The notes beneath the pieces are model-generated. The model was not told the origin of the DNA and did no database searches. It was given only the letters and a program-made list of their open reading frames with translations. Shown one piece after another: positions 1 through 11,415 of a stretch of DNA of 64,000 bases. Position 1 is the stretch's first letter, and every line of letters begins with the position of its first letter. Origin of the DNA: Raphanus sativus (taxonomy: Eukaryota; Streptophyta; Magnoliopsida; Brassicales; Brassicaceae); the NCBI RefSeq assembly GCF_000801105.2, contig NC_079515.1, positions 14,880,001 through 14,944,000 on the forward strand. Reading direction: 5' to 3'. The translations under genes and the position numbers were made by a program.

Positions 1-100
1 CAAATGGAAATACTTCTATTTTTCTTAACATTTCAATATACTTTGATAATATTTAGGAAATTATATCGAAAACCACATAATAATTCTATTAAAAATAAAA

Positions 101-408
101 ATAGACACCAAATACGATAATATAACAATATGAAATAAAATTTCTTAAATTTAATTTAAATTCTATATATACAGTAAAATCAAATATTTTCTTATTTTAT
201 AAATAAAATATTTAAAAATATAAAATATCTAAAAGAAAAACCGTAAATTAATAAATAGACACCAAATAAGATAATATAACAATGTGAAGTAAAATTTCTT
301 AAATTTAAATAATGTATATACGGTAAAATCAAATATTTTCTTATTTATAAATAAAAATATTTAAAAATACAAAAAAATCTAAAAGAAGAACCTTAAATTA
401 ATAAAATT
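101..408. repeat. Two-copy tandem duplication, about 154-bp unit
   Basis: The segment beginning ATAGACACCAAATA at 101 recurs at 255, and both copies run through the same landmarks in order (AATATAACAAT, AAATTTCTTAAATTTAA, GTAAAATCAAATATTTTC, ATCTAAAAGAA). Small indels and substitutions separate them, so the duplication is not recent. No coding content is visible. Confidence 0.8.
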
Positions 409-499
409 TGAAAGTCTAAACATTATTAATTTATAGAGGTTTTACTGTAATCAAAATAAATTATCTCCCAAAAGAAATCGTAAAACTCAGTGACCTGAT

Positions 500-843
500 T
501 CTATACTAATAAAAATTAAAAGCAATTAGCATCTAAAGTTATCCACATAGAATTATAAATAACCAATTAGATATGTTTGGTCGTCATTGTAATTGCATTT
601 TAAAAAACATTAGAGCTTCCATATCTTTTCAAACAAAATAAAAATCAACAAAGAAAATAATAGAAACTAATGATATTCCTAACAAAAAGTTTATAATTTT
701 CCAAAAATATTTGACACTAATTTATCAAAACAAATAAAGGATATAATATATGCACCAAAATAAACTCAATCTATTTTAAACTCTGAAGTTCGAGATATAA
801 ATTTTATATAAAAATAAACCGCCCGTAGCGCGGTTAAATCTCT
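500..843 (+). mobile_element. Probable non-autonomous Helitron remnant
   Basis: The left end reads TCTATACTAATAAAAATTA, similar to the TC-initiated 5-prime ends of Brassicaceae Helitrons. At 819-834 a GC hairpin, CCGCCCGTAGCGCGG, lies in otherwise AT-rich DNA, as at Helitron 3-prime ends, but the expected terminal CTAG appears decayed to CTCT. About 340 bp with no coding capacity. The family assignment is an inference from end motifs only. Confidence 0.4.
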
Positions 844-1802
844 TGTATGTTTTAAAATCTTATATCCAATAACGGCAGATTCGAAACGAGATTTTAAAAT
901 TATAGTTGGGATTTTCAAATCCATTAAAATGCATAAACCATAACATCCTACAGTCAAATTCAGACAAATAAATGAGGTCTGTATTGGGGGAAAAGTACCC
1001 AACTGAACTGAACCGAAATTCATCAATTTGAATCTAAACCCAACTCAGTCAGATCACGATGGAAAGAGCAAAATAGTAAAATTACATTTAAAACCAATAA
1101 ACGAAAAGAAAAAATAGTATAGGATTGGAGGTTGATGAATGATAATTGAAGTCGGCTTCACTACTTTGCATTATGTATCTGAGTTACGGTTTCTGCTTTC
1201 CCTGCAATGACCGTGTGTTCACTCCCATAATGATGATGATGGGTGGTGCTTAGTGGCCCTGCAGTAACATTTCATGCACGTCAATTGTTTTCAATAAAAA
1301 TCATACCCGACTAAAAAATATATTTATATGTATGTATTAACATAAAATAAATTTGTATATTATTTGAGTAAATGGGTTTATCAGTACTAAGTAATGAGAA
1401 AAAGAGAGGGTGATATGTACTTTCTGATTCGGGCCTGCGCTTGGATTTGAAGAAAAAATTCCAGGTGACCACACCACCAGTTACAAGAACAGCTAACGAC
1501 GGAATTGAAATACTAAGAGACACAACTAAGACGTTGCTGCTTTTCTCCCCTGAAGAATATTCATACACATTTATCACAAAATGAGACTTGAACCAGCACT
1601 GATCTCATGTGACACCATGAGTTCACATACTTTAGCAAAAACGAATACCAAAGACTATTTCATTACCCTTTTCATTTACGTGACAATTGTTTTTCTGTAT
1701 ATATGTTAATATCTCATTGATAAGTCTAACTCACCCCACACCCGTGGGTTAAAACAATTTTTTTGTTAAAGTGAACCGTATTAGTATATATACCCTATAA
1801 CA

Positions 1803-4186
1803 TTAATGAAAAGAACAAGTACCGGATTTGCCTCCACCGCCACTGGAGCCTGAGTTGCCACCACTACCGCCAGTGCTAGGACTGCCACCACCGCCAGTGC
1901 TAGGACTTCCACCACCACCGCCAGTGCTAGGGCTGCCACCACCACCACCGCCAGTGCTTCCACCACCACCACCGCGAGTGCTAGGGCTGCCACCACCGGT
2001 GCTCGTTGAATTCGTGCTGTTTCCAGCACTATTGCTAATAACATAGAGCTCAAGGGCGTTGATGAGTGGGTTCAAATTCGAGTCTGGTGTAGCTTTAAAT
2101 GTTAGATAGGGAAGGCTTGTTGTGACGACAGCCCTCAGAGAAGCTTGAGCCACTGCCCCGAAAGGTGGCACGATAAGACTTGGACCCACTTGTTTGTTAT
2201 CGTAGTTAACGTAGAAAGACCGCTTTTGGTCGGAAGCAAGAGTTAGTGGTTCCGAGAAGTAAAGGACAATGTAAAATGTTACTCCGGAAAAAGGTAGTTT
2301 TATATCATAGAAAGCCATGTCCTTCTGCGACCAAGCGGTCCGAAGGACAATCTCCGGTGGTCGATTATCAGCCCCTGTAGTGTTGATAGAAGTGGCAGCA
2401 CTTGTTAGAGTTCTGGTCGATAGTGGTGTTGCCGCCCAAATTCTATCGTAAGAATCAAATGGAGATCTGTCAAAATGTAAGTTTAGAACTTGGTCATGCA
2501 TATGTTATAAATTTCTTTGTTTATTTTAATCAAGAAGATTTTCAATTAAATGTTATGGCTTTCACCAATTGTTTTTTATAATTTTTACCAATTCAACTGC
2601 TTATATATGATTTGACTTCGGATCTTCTAATGTTTCCAAAGACATTCCTGGTTCCATTTTAACAGGAACAGTCGATCATGATCCGATTTAAAAGAAACTT
2701 TCCTTCGGATGATTTTAAAGAGAAATTTTTGGGTTCACCTATCAATAAAATTTCATTATTTTATATTCAATATTTTTTTAAAATACGAAACAAAATATTG
2801 TCAAGTTATATTATATTTCTAAAATTAAAAGATAAAAACAAATAAAAAGTAATGATAGTTGCAAACAAAAACATTTAAAAAAAATATTTTTAATACCGTT
2901 AGTAAAACACTAAACCCTAAACTCTAATCGTAGGGTTTACCCAGGGATAGAGTTTAGTATTTAAGGTTTAGGGTTTAATTTTTTGTTGATTATATTAAAA
3001 ATTATTCGAAAGTTTAGGGTTTACTCAAGAGTTTAGAGTTTATTATTTAGGATTTAGGATTTAGTGTTTTCCTAACTATGTTAAAAAAAAAAAATTAAAT
3101 CCAAGAGTTAAAATTTATCTAAATGTTTAGGGTTTATAAGGTGTACCAAAAGTTTAGGATTTATGATTTAGGGTTTAGGGTTTAGTGTTTTGCTACTGAT
3201 ATTTTTAAAAAAAAAAATTTTTTGCAACTACTATTATTTATTAATTTTATTTATTTTAAAAACATAATATAACTTAACAATATTTGTTTCCTTTTAAAAA
3301 ATATTGAATATGAAAAGACTAATTTTTATTGATTGGTGAATCTACATGTTCAACTTAGGGGGTGAACAAAAGAATTACTCGATTTTAAATATGCATTTTA
3401 AACAAATTTTTAATCACCTACATAAAATCCTCTCTTTTTTTGTTCACCCACCTACATAAAATCCGATAATATATTACCTTACTAATTTCATTCAGGAAAA
3501 AAAAACATTTACCTTACAAAATCCTGTACCCTACCATAGGCTGTTCGTTGTTGTAGAATGAAACCTTCCTTAGGGCCAAGATCGGTGTACATGGAGTCGT
3601 CCAACCTCCGCACTTCAATGGTTGACACAAAAGGGTTTTCGTTCAAAAACATACGGAAGAAGCAAACACTAGTATTCCCACTCTCAGGAATAAATATCGC
3701 CTCTGATCGTGTACCGCTGATGGACGTCACAGTGACGACCGAATCTCGATGTTTTCCATCATACACGACATCAAACTTGGGAGCTGTGTTCTCTCCGTCG
3801 TAGTTTCCATAGTTGAATCTCGTCCGAACTAGCACTTTCCCACCTTTATCGACCGGAATATTGGAGTAACAATTTGTCTCGCCCGTTGGAAAATACCGGA
3901 GCGTGGTTAGAGATTCAGCGGTTGTGACTATTGGTTTAAATGTGGACGTTAAACCGGTGGTTAGAAAGTCCGTGTCTCCCACCCACGTTCTGTTGTCCGC
4001 ATCAATGTGCGAGCTTGATGATCCACAGTCAATGTTTATATCTGAAACCAAGCCCCATCAAACTAAAATAACAAATTAAAAACATTGAGTTGCTTAAAAT
4101 ATCAAGTTGAATAACTAACCGGCTGCATTAGAAAGGATTATGATGGAAAAACTTAGGAGAATGTAGATAAGAGAAGCCTGAGCCAT
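1803..4186 (-). CDS. Secreted malectin-like protein with Gly/Ser tail, lacking LRR and kinase
   Basis: Three exons join in frame with GT-AG introns: 4186-4120, 4041-3513 and 2466-1803, giving 419 residues. Residues 1-21 are a hydrophobic signal peptide starting MAQASLIY. Residues 22 to about 340 form a malectin-like domain with the hallmarks of the ectodomain of LRR-I receptor kinases: INIDCGSS near the mature N-terminus, GDTDF, RYFP, NCYSN, FNYGNYDG, FDVVYDG, a VRRLDDSMY block, and SYDRIW just after the second intron. Where family members normally continue into LRRs, a transmembrane helix and a kinase, this protein has a tail of about 75 residues built from GGGGSPST units, ending CSFH. No transmembrane helix or GPI signal is visible after the tail. 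Arabidopsis has similar kinase-less members near At3g46270/At3g46280 (recalled). Probably apoplastic and possibly carbohydrate-binding; ligand unknown. Confidence 0.8.
1815..2020 (-). repeat. Coding minisatellite of the Gly/Ser/Pro tail
   Basis: Imperfect repeats of about 24-30 bp (plus strand: CCACCACCGCCAGTGCTAGG variants) encode runs of Gly followed by Ser-Pro-Ser-Thr in the last exon of the malectin-like gene. The copies differ by whole codons, so length changes keep the frame. The antisense proline-rich open frame at 1828-2046 is a by-product of this composition. Confidence 0.85.
2731..3343. mobile_element. MITE-like element with long inverted arms and telomere-like core, in intron 2
   Basis: The left end GGTTCACCTATCAATAAAA (about 2732-2750) is repeated in inverted orientation at the right end (TTTTTATTGATTGGTGAATC, 3324-3343). 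The arms continue inward for roughly 130 bp each, with matching blocks such as ATATTCAATATTTTTT and AACAATATTTG on opposite strands. Between the arms are degenerate TTTAGGG-type repeats (2905-3190). It carries no coding sequence and lies wholly within intron 2 of the malectin-like gene. Confidence 0.65.
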
Positions 4187-4234
4187 GATTGTTTCTTTGG
4201 TCACCAAGAGAGGAAAATGTATTTTCCATGAGCT

Positions 4235-4242
4235 TATTTATA
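4235..4242 (-). promoter_or_regulatory. TATA box of the malectin-like gene
   Basis: The minus strand reads TATAAATA about 50 bp upstream of the ATG at 4186, which leaves room for a short 5-prime leader. A fold-back element ends only about 20 bp further upstream. Confidence 0.6.
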
Positions 4243-4262
4243 CGTAACAAAACTTATGTTAG

Positions 4263-4966
4263 GGTGAACCTTTAAATTTACCTCATCCCTTAAAATTTAT
4301 CAAAGTGTAACGTAGATTATTAAATAAAAAATATTAATTTTTTTTAAAAAACTAGAAATAATAGTGATATCAATTTAAACCCTAAACCATAAATTCTAAA
4401 CCTAAACTCTAGACTCTAAACCAAAATCATATACCTTAACCGTAAACCATATATCCTAAACCATAAATCCAAACCGTAAACCCCAAATCCAAACCGTATA
4501 CCCTAAACCCAAATCCTATATCCTAAATCCAAACCGTAAATCCTAAACGCAAATCTTAAATTTAAATACTATAGGGTTTGGGTTTAGGGTTTACGATTTT
4601 GGTTTAGGATCTAGGCTTTAAGTTTAGGATTTATAGTTTAGGATATAGGATTTGAGTTTATGATAGAAGCTTTGGATTTAAGGTCTATGATTTGAATTTA
4701 AAATATATGGTTTGGATTTAGAGTCTAGGATTTGGGTTTATGATATATGATTTGGGTTTAGGGTTAGGGTGTAGAATTTGAATTTAGGATTTAAGATTTA
4801 CGGTTACGGTTTAACACACAGCGTTACCCTCGTTAAAATTGGCGTGGTTCTTTGTTTCAACTATTTTTTTTTATTTAATATTTTAAATTTAATAATCTAT
4901 GTAACATTTTAATTGGTTATAGAGACTGACTGATATGGATTTAAAGTTTCACTTTCGTTGGTGAAT
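4263..4966. mobile_element. Fold-back element made largely of telomere-like repeats
   Basis: The ends are inverted: GGTGAACCTTTAAAT at the left and TTTAAAG..GTTGGTGAATT at the right. A second inverted pair is GTAACGTAGATTATTAAAT (about 4308) and ATTTAATAATCTATGTAAC (about 4886). The left half (4376-4560) is degenerate CCCTAAA-type repeat, and the right half (4570-4800) is TTTAGGG-type repeat, so the whole 700 bp can fold on itself. No open frame of note. Confidence 0.65.
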
Positions 4967-5762
4967 TAAGTCTTGTTTATTTATACGTGCATGGAAAATA
5001 CTATTATTACATTCATAGTCCCTATATTGTAAAGAAAATACTTGATAACCCTATACTTTCCTATTGTTCTATAACATCGATGCTTTACAGCTTTAGTGAC
5101 GAAGACGTAAATAAATCATACTTGTGGTTTCTCAATATAAAATTTCAGTTACAATTGAGGGCTCCGGATGTAAAATAAATTTAATCTTAAAACACACACT
5201 ATGCTTTCTTTGGAAGCACATTATATACATTTGATATGATCAAAACGTGGGTCGAGGTAATGTCACAAAATGTACATTTTTAAAGATTGAATAATTCGAT
5301 GACAACAAGTTAGTAAAAGAATGTGCGACGAGGTTCTAAATCTAACTGCGGTTGCAAAAAAAAGGGTTCTAAATCCAACTGTTAGTGGTGAAGGAATGTT
5401 CAAAGTAATAATAGAATGGTTGACTTTTAGTCGACTGTAGAATTTGGATGGGTCGTCGTCTGTTGTTCAAGGTATCAATCATACGTAATGTGGTACCGAC
5501 TAATTAAACCAAATAACTTGGGAATTAGTTTTCATTAATTCGTACAACATTGATGTTATAATATAAGGAATACTCGTACGGCAGCTTTTCCGCAAATTTT
5601 AAAACAAATAGTTGTCAGTAAAATATTTTTTTTCTAAAGCATCGTCCTTTAAGCTGTCTAAACAGATTTAAGTTTTTAAAAGTTAGTATAATATACTTTC
5701 TTTTCTTTTTTTTAATAGTTGAGTGCAACTTGAACTTATTTAACGTTTTGGCTTATTTTATT
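4967..5762. other. Intergenic DNA, nothing recognised
   Basis: AT-rich sequence between the fold-back element and the left end of the Mutator-like element. A 63-codon open frame at 4987-5178 has no recognisable motif and is regarded as chance. Confidence 0.6.
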
Positions 5763-6349
5763 GGGATTTGTTTTGCCAAATATGACTCATAACTTGATTT
5801 TAAATGCAAAAGTAAATCCAAACTTGAATCAAATGCAAAAATAAACTCAAACTTCAATCAAAACAAAAATAACCTAAAATGCTATTGTAATTATAACCAC
5901 CTCCTTGTGAACAAACAAAAAACCAAATTTTTTTACGTTTCTAATCACCGTAAGTCGTCTGATATAGTTCTTCTTAAAAATAATTTAAAATTTTTGTAAA
6001 AAATATTTTGATAAGTGAAAAATAAAAATCATTTAACTAACATATAATTTAAGTGATATAAATTAAGATATAACAAAAGCGAATTATTTTCAACATATAT
6101 GAGTGAAAGTAGTGAGTCATTATATTCTTTGGTTTATGTTTTGCCAACATATATGTTGTAATATTGTATGTGTTTTTATGGTTAGATTTTGGAAAGTATA
6201 AATGTTTTTTTGAAAAATTTAAAATTTACATAAATGTGTTTATTTCGGTGTATAGTAAACACTATCTAAGTTTAATTTGATTTAATAACGTGTTTAGTAA
6301 ATTAATTTAGTCAATTTTAGTTTAGGGGTTAAATTTGGGGTCTGGACGA

Positions 6350-6445
6350 CTTAGTAGTAAGTCGTCTCGAGAATATATTTACAGTAGACGACTTACTAGT
6401 AAATCGAATGATATACAGACGACTTACTAGTAAGTCGTCCAAACG
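6350..6445. repeat. AAGTCGTC palindromic repeats, left cluster
   Basis: Several inverted and direct copies of GACGACTTACTAGTAAGTCG and shorter derivatives lie side by side, each nearly self-complementary. They match clusters elsewhere in the same element. Confidence 0.8.
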
Positions 6446-6636
6446 GATCGAACCTTTAATTTTACCAATATACTTTTAAACCTAACCGTATAATTTATCG
6501 GACATATATAAGATGATTTTTAATTCACTTTTTGCGAAATTCAGAAAACCCTATACTGTTTTCTCTCAATGGCGATTTCGAAGACGATTTCTGTCCATTC
6601 TCTTTAATCCATCGTTTATCTCTCCGTCGTTATCAC

Positions 6637-6830
6637 CGTCGTTCTCACCACCGTTCTCACTGCCGCTTCCTCTATTTCAAATATGAGAGAAAACTCTAGC
6701 GCCGTTTCTCTGTAAACCCTAGCGTTGTTTCGTGTCTGGTTCTCACAGCCGCTTCCTCTATTTCAGATCTGAGAGGAAACCCTAGCGCCATTTCTCTGTA
6801 AACCCTAGCGCCGTTTGGCATCTCGTTCTC
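6637..6830 (+). repeat. Imperfect tandem repeat in the leader of the DUF1985/Ulp1 gene
   Basis: Units containing CCGCTTCCTCTATTTCA, GAGAGGAAACCC and TTTCTCTGTAAACCCTAGCG recur two to three times. The composition is CT-rich and resembles a 5-prime leader. It precedes the DUF1985 coding remnant. Confidence 0.6.
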
Positions 6831-8084
6831 ACCGCCGGTTCTTTGTAAACCCTAGCACCGTTTCTCTCAGAGGCGTCTCGTTGAACTCCGCCGTCGGTAA
6901 GTTATATCTCTTACTGTCGAGTGATTGATTGGGAAAAAGATGAACATAAAACATTGTCTCTATTAATTTATGACTTAAGGTGTATCTATGGTCGTTCTCA
7001 CCGTCGTTCTCACTGCGCTTCTTCTTTTCACGTCTATTTTTGCAGATCTATAACCACTGTGTCGAAGGCGACTATATCTTCTCCGAATTTTTAGGTCGGC
7101 TTTAAAATGTTCTACTGGAAGTTTTCCAGCTGGAAGACTTGTCAGGCGACTTAATTATAAGTCGTCTGAAAAGTCTTCCAGACTTATAATTAAAATGTTA
7201 TACTGGATGGTTGCGTGTTTGAGATGGTTGTCTTTGATTGTTTTGCAGACAAAAAATGGATTTTCCAGAACTCCCCGGGAGGATACAAACATTAGGCGAA
7301 GAGCCTCCCTGCACTGAAGATCATTTCGTATCATACGGATTGTTCGAAGTTGCATATTGCTGTAAAGAAGACTCTTTATGATGACGAATATGAAGAGCTG
7401 AAGGAGAGAAGTTGGGAGTTTTCATCAAGTTCAAAGAGCTGGGATTTGATTGGGTGGTTCACTACATGCTCGGTTTCCAGCTCAACATAAAGAAGAAGTA
7501 TGCGCTATGGAGTCTCGTTGGTCCAGAACCGGAGAGGTTTTCACTGTTAGAGTTTGAATACCTCACTAGTCTAAATTGTGACTAACCTTGAGAGGCCGAA
7601 CTATGTTATTACAAAGGAGTTGGCTTCTTTCTGGGAGATGTTGGGAGTTGATGTCGAAGCTGGGCCATCTACTCAGCAGATAATATAAGCATTTGAGAGA
7701 TGTGAAGGGTGGTCTCAGGATGATCACAAGCGGTTCGGGTACCTTACCATCTTCACTGGATACATTGAAGGGAGAAAGGTCTCAACTGCTACACGGGCTA
7801 GTCTGGCGAGGCTAGTGATTGATTTAGAACGGTTTGAGAATTATCCATGGGGGAGAGTCGTGTTTAAGGTGCGGATGGACTCTCTGAAGAGCAAAGACAT
7901 TACGGGTTGTTACACTATTGATGGGTTTGTACAAGCTCTCTAGGTCTGGGTGTACACAGCTCTGCCGGAATTGGGTGCTAATTATGGTAATCCCATACCA
8001 AACAGATGCCAAAGGATGCATAATGTTTAAATATGATATCTGCAGACAAGTATGTAAATCTAATGCAAAAGACTTCGCAGAAGA

Positions 8085-8275
8085 CTTATAATTAAGTTGT
8101 TTGGAAAGGATTCCAGCTGGACGAATTAGTAGAAGACTTATAATTAAATCGTCTAAAAAATCTTCCAGATAGAAGTCTACTACTAAGTCTTCCAGCTGGA
8201 AGACTTTCCAGAAGATTTAATTATAAGTCTTCTACTAAGTCGTCTAGCTAGAAAACATTCAAGACGACTTCATTA
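8085..8275. repeat. AAGTCGTC palindromic repeats between DUF1985 and linker exons
   Basis: Alternating direct and inverted copies of GACTTATAATTAAGTCGTCT-like and CTTCCAGCTGGAAGACTT-like units fill what would be an intron of the DUF1985/Ulp1 gene. Many units are self-complementary. Confidence 0.75.
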
Positions 8276-9769
8276 TAACTTTTCTGCGAAGTCTTTTCTT
8301 TCCATCTTTCTTAATCCGCCAAATATCTAAGTTCATATCTTCTATTTACTGTAGACTACGGTGATCAACTTTGTTGAGAAGGACATTGGTGAAATGTTTC
8401 CACAATGGGACTCTGATGTTGAGGACCCGGCCGCGGAGAACATAATTAAAGTCATGTTTAATCAGAGACCGTGGAAGTGGACCATGGATTGTTGGGAAGT
8501 CACCGGTACTTGGATCAATACAAAGCCGGCGGTTGTGACTCCAGCGAAGAAACATATAGTTGTGGTGAAGGAAGACAGTCCAAGCAGTCCAAGACTTCGG
8601 AAGAAAGCTCGTAAAGAAGCACCTGCAGAGGCACATGAAGAGGCTAGTGTAAAGGTTCCTACAGAGGCTCGTGCAGAGGTGACTACGAGTATTGGTGGGA
8701 TGACCAAAGAGGATATTGAAAGAAGCTTCAAGGACCTAGCTGATTCTTTGAGGGAAGGGTTTGGAACATGCCTTAAGGAGATCAAGCATCTGTCGGATAG
8801 GATGGAAGCTGTGAAGAAGAAGGTTGATATCACCAGAAAGGGGACATCATCTAATGATCTTCAAAACACTACTTCTCCGACTAAACAGACGCCCGAATGC
8901 GGGGTTAGTACCAAATCCTCTCCCAAAAGCTATCAGAAGAGATTAAGTAGACACGGACCTAAGAATAAGAACTGAAAGTTGGATTTGCTTTGTTTATTGT
9001 ATGTGTTTCGTTGTTTATAGTGTGCTTGTTTTTATTTATGGATTTTGTATATTGATTTTGTTTCATGTTTGAAATGGATCTTTGGTTAATATTGTATAAA
9101 CCCATTTTGTACATCATAATTGCAGAGTGAAAGCGTTAATGGGGCGAAAGCGGGAAGGGATCGAAAGGACGATTCAAGAAGGAAGAGAAAGGAGGATCTA
9201 TGAAAGAAGAGAAAGGAGGATCCTAAGGAGGATCCTAAGAAGGATTCTTTACCTATTGTGTCCACAGATGTTAGTTCCTCGAAAGAGCTGAGTCTAGTTG
9301 TAGCAAATTTTCCCCAGGATAAAGATCCAGAACCGAGCGTTATTCTATTGGACAAACAAGCATCCAGTCTTTCAGATGTACAAAAGGAGGAAGCTAGATA
9401 TCAGACAAAGAGGAATGATGCTTTGGCAGTTTTCCGTGGAAAGAGTGATCGAACAAGGAAACTTGCTGCCTCACAGCAATCTTCTTATACGGAAAACGGC
9501 ACGGCAAAAATGATCGTTCCAAACAAGAGATCTTTCCGACACTATAAACCTTTTGCACCAATTGACAAGAAGCAGTTGAAGGAGCTCGCTGAATGGTTGA
9601 AAACTAATCCATAAGTGATTGCTTTTCCCATAATAGCTTGCTTTAGTTTACAAACACTGATTGCTTTTCTACATTTTGTGTTTGCAATCATTATATGACT
9701 CCTCTCAAAGATAAACCTCTTTAAAGTCCAACTCAGTGGTATCACACCCTCCGGACCTCCTTATCCTGG

Positions 9770-9875
9770 CTGGACGACTGTGTAAGTCTTCTGCTATGAC
9801 TTATGTCTTCTACTACTAAATCGTCTGGTAAGTCTTTTGTGTAGAAGACTTACCAGTAAGTCGTCTGATATCTTC
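9770..9875. repeat. AAGTCGTC palindromic repeats before the protease exon
   Basis: A short cluster of GACGACT / AAGTCGTCTGG-type inverted units lies immediately upstream of the peptidase-domain exon that starts near 9893. Confidence 0.7.
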
Positions 9876-10739
9876 TGACTTGTACTATTTATATGCAGCA
9901 TATGGATGCTTGGATTAATGTGCTGAGGAAGAGGTACGCTGCTAACCAACAACACTTCAGGAGCGAGAGAATATGCTTCCTTAATCATCTATTTTCTCAG
10001 CAATGGAGAAACATGTACAAGTATTTTAAGGAGTTGGTGCCTGATCCAAACGGTTTAGGAAGAAGACTTCATGGTGGGCGTGGGATTATTATTCAGGCAC
10101 GCTACCAACATTTTGCCAATCAAACAAGATTTGGGGGCGAATATTGATGATATCTATGCGCCAGTGAACTACAAAGACATTGATGATATCAATCCCTAAG
10201 AGGCACATAGTCGTCTGGGACAGCATTTGTTCTTGTATCTCCCAAAAAGATTTCGATGAGGTAATGGAGCATTTTCTCCACATGGTGCCTTATATGCTTG
10301 TTGAGTGCGCTTCCTTCGACAAACAACATGCCCAATACATCCTAGAGCCATTAACATATGACAGACCGACCAAAATACCTCAGGCCCAAGGTGGTGATTG
10401 TGGCGTGTACGCTCTAAGGTACATTGAATGTCATGCTCTTGGGATGCCATTTAATCAAAGAGACTTTGCTAAGACCAACGATAAGGCTATGAGGGATAAG
10501 ATGACGGTTGATATATTTAAAGGGCTTCATGGCTACCATGAGAAAGATAACGTGGACAATGATGACAACCTGTACACGAATGAGGGGTGATAAACTGACT
10601 ACGTTAGATTATTTTGTATGATAGATTAGGCTGATGTGTGTATTTGAACTTGATCATTTTGTTGTGCTGATGTATGATAGATTTAGGTTACGTTAGCAAG
10701 GTCAGATATGATGAAGTTTTTTTGTAACCTATCTTTTGC

Positions 10740-11415
10740 ACGGAAGACTTCGCAGAAGACTTACAGTAAAGTCGTCTGGAATGTCTGGACGACTTAACTC
10801 TAAGTCTTCCAGCTGGAAGACTTTCCAGACGACTTAATTATAAGTCGTCTCGAAAGTCTTCTATGCAGTGACCTTTTGGAACCTTTCAGATAATATATTA
10901 TATTATATTGTCGAACATAACTTACCTCATCTTTGTTATGAACTTATAAAATGTTGGATTGTTATCTTCTTAAATTTGTCTGGTTGTGCAATTTGACACA
11001 GATAAGTTCATAACACATAAATTCTTAAATTAATAAGTTGACACAGATAAGTTCATAACACATAAATTCTTAAATCAAGAAGTTGACACATATAAGTTCA
11101 TAACACATAAAGACTAATACAAAGAAGTTGACACATATAAGTTCATAACACATAAAGACTAATACCTGGACGACTAACTTGAAGGTCATCTGGACTGGAC
11201 GACTAACTAGAAGGTCTTCTGGACGACTTACTTGAAGGTCTTCTGGAAGACTTGTACCTAGACGACTAACTTGAAGGTCTTCTGCAACGGACGACTAACT
11301 AGAAGGTCTTCTGAACAACTTACTTGAAGGTCTTCTGGAAGACTTGTACCTTGACGACTAACTGGAAAGTCTTCTGCAACAGACAGCTAATTAGACGACT
11401 TACTAGAAGGTCATT
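10740..11415. repeat. AAGTCGTC repeats between the two convergent MULE genes
   Basis: Two clusters (10740-10865 and 11160-11415) of GACGACTTA / CTTCTGGAAGACTT units flank a short tandem repeat (10985-11160) in which GTTGACACAGATAAGTTC and CATAACACATAAA recur about four times. This is the intergenic space between the stop codons of the protease-like gene and the transposase. Confidence 0.75.

Larger units (their letters stand above)
1..1802. other. AT-rich intergenic DNA
   Basis: No convincing gene. It contains a 154-bp tandem duplication (101-408) and a probable Helitron remnant (500-843), described separately. Short open frames at 766-1026 and 1311-1577 have no recognisable motif and look like chance. 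From 844 to 1802 I see only AT-rich sequence downstream of the minus-strand malectin-like gene. Confidence 0.7.
7255..10590 (+). pseudogene. DUF1985/Ulp1-like cysteine protease gene of the KI-MULE, degenerate
   Basis: Conceptual translation with frame changes gives, in order, a DUF1985-type domain (about 7360-8030; recognisable ELGFDWVVHYMLGFQL, KYALWSLVGPEP and RFSLLEFEYLT, with internal stops), a segment beginning INFVEKDIGEMFPQW (8361-8975) followed by a charged linker, a second linker (9130-9614), and a C48/Ulp1 peptidase domain (about 9893-10590). In the peptidase part the catalytic Asp (HIVVWDS), the oxyanion Gln (PQAQ) and the Cys (GGDCGVYALRY) remain. The His-containing strand that should follow YAPVNYKDI is deleted, with a frameshift at about 10165-10185. 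The family removes SUMO-type modifiers. This copy has stops, frameshifts and no catalytic His. Confidence 0.75.

Noticed and set aside
1828..2046. Proline-rich plus-strand frame of 72 codons
   Set aside because: It is the exact antisense of the Gly/Ser tail minisatellite; composition alone keeps it open.
4376..4810. True telomere or subtelomere
   Set aside because: Repeats are degenerate, switch strand in the middle, and are bounded by inverted element ends inside gene-containing DNA.
5740..5775. A 9-bp target duplication for the KI-MULE
   Set aside because: Flanks (TTATTTTATT left, TTGAAAATTA right) do not match, so no duplication is claimed.
8462..8833. Minus-strand frame of 123 codons
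   Set aside because: Antisense shadow of the linker exon of the DUF1985/Ulp1 remnant.
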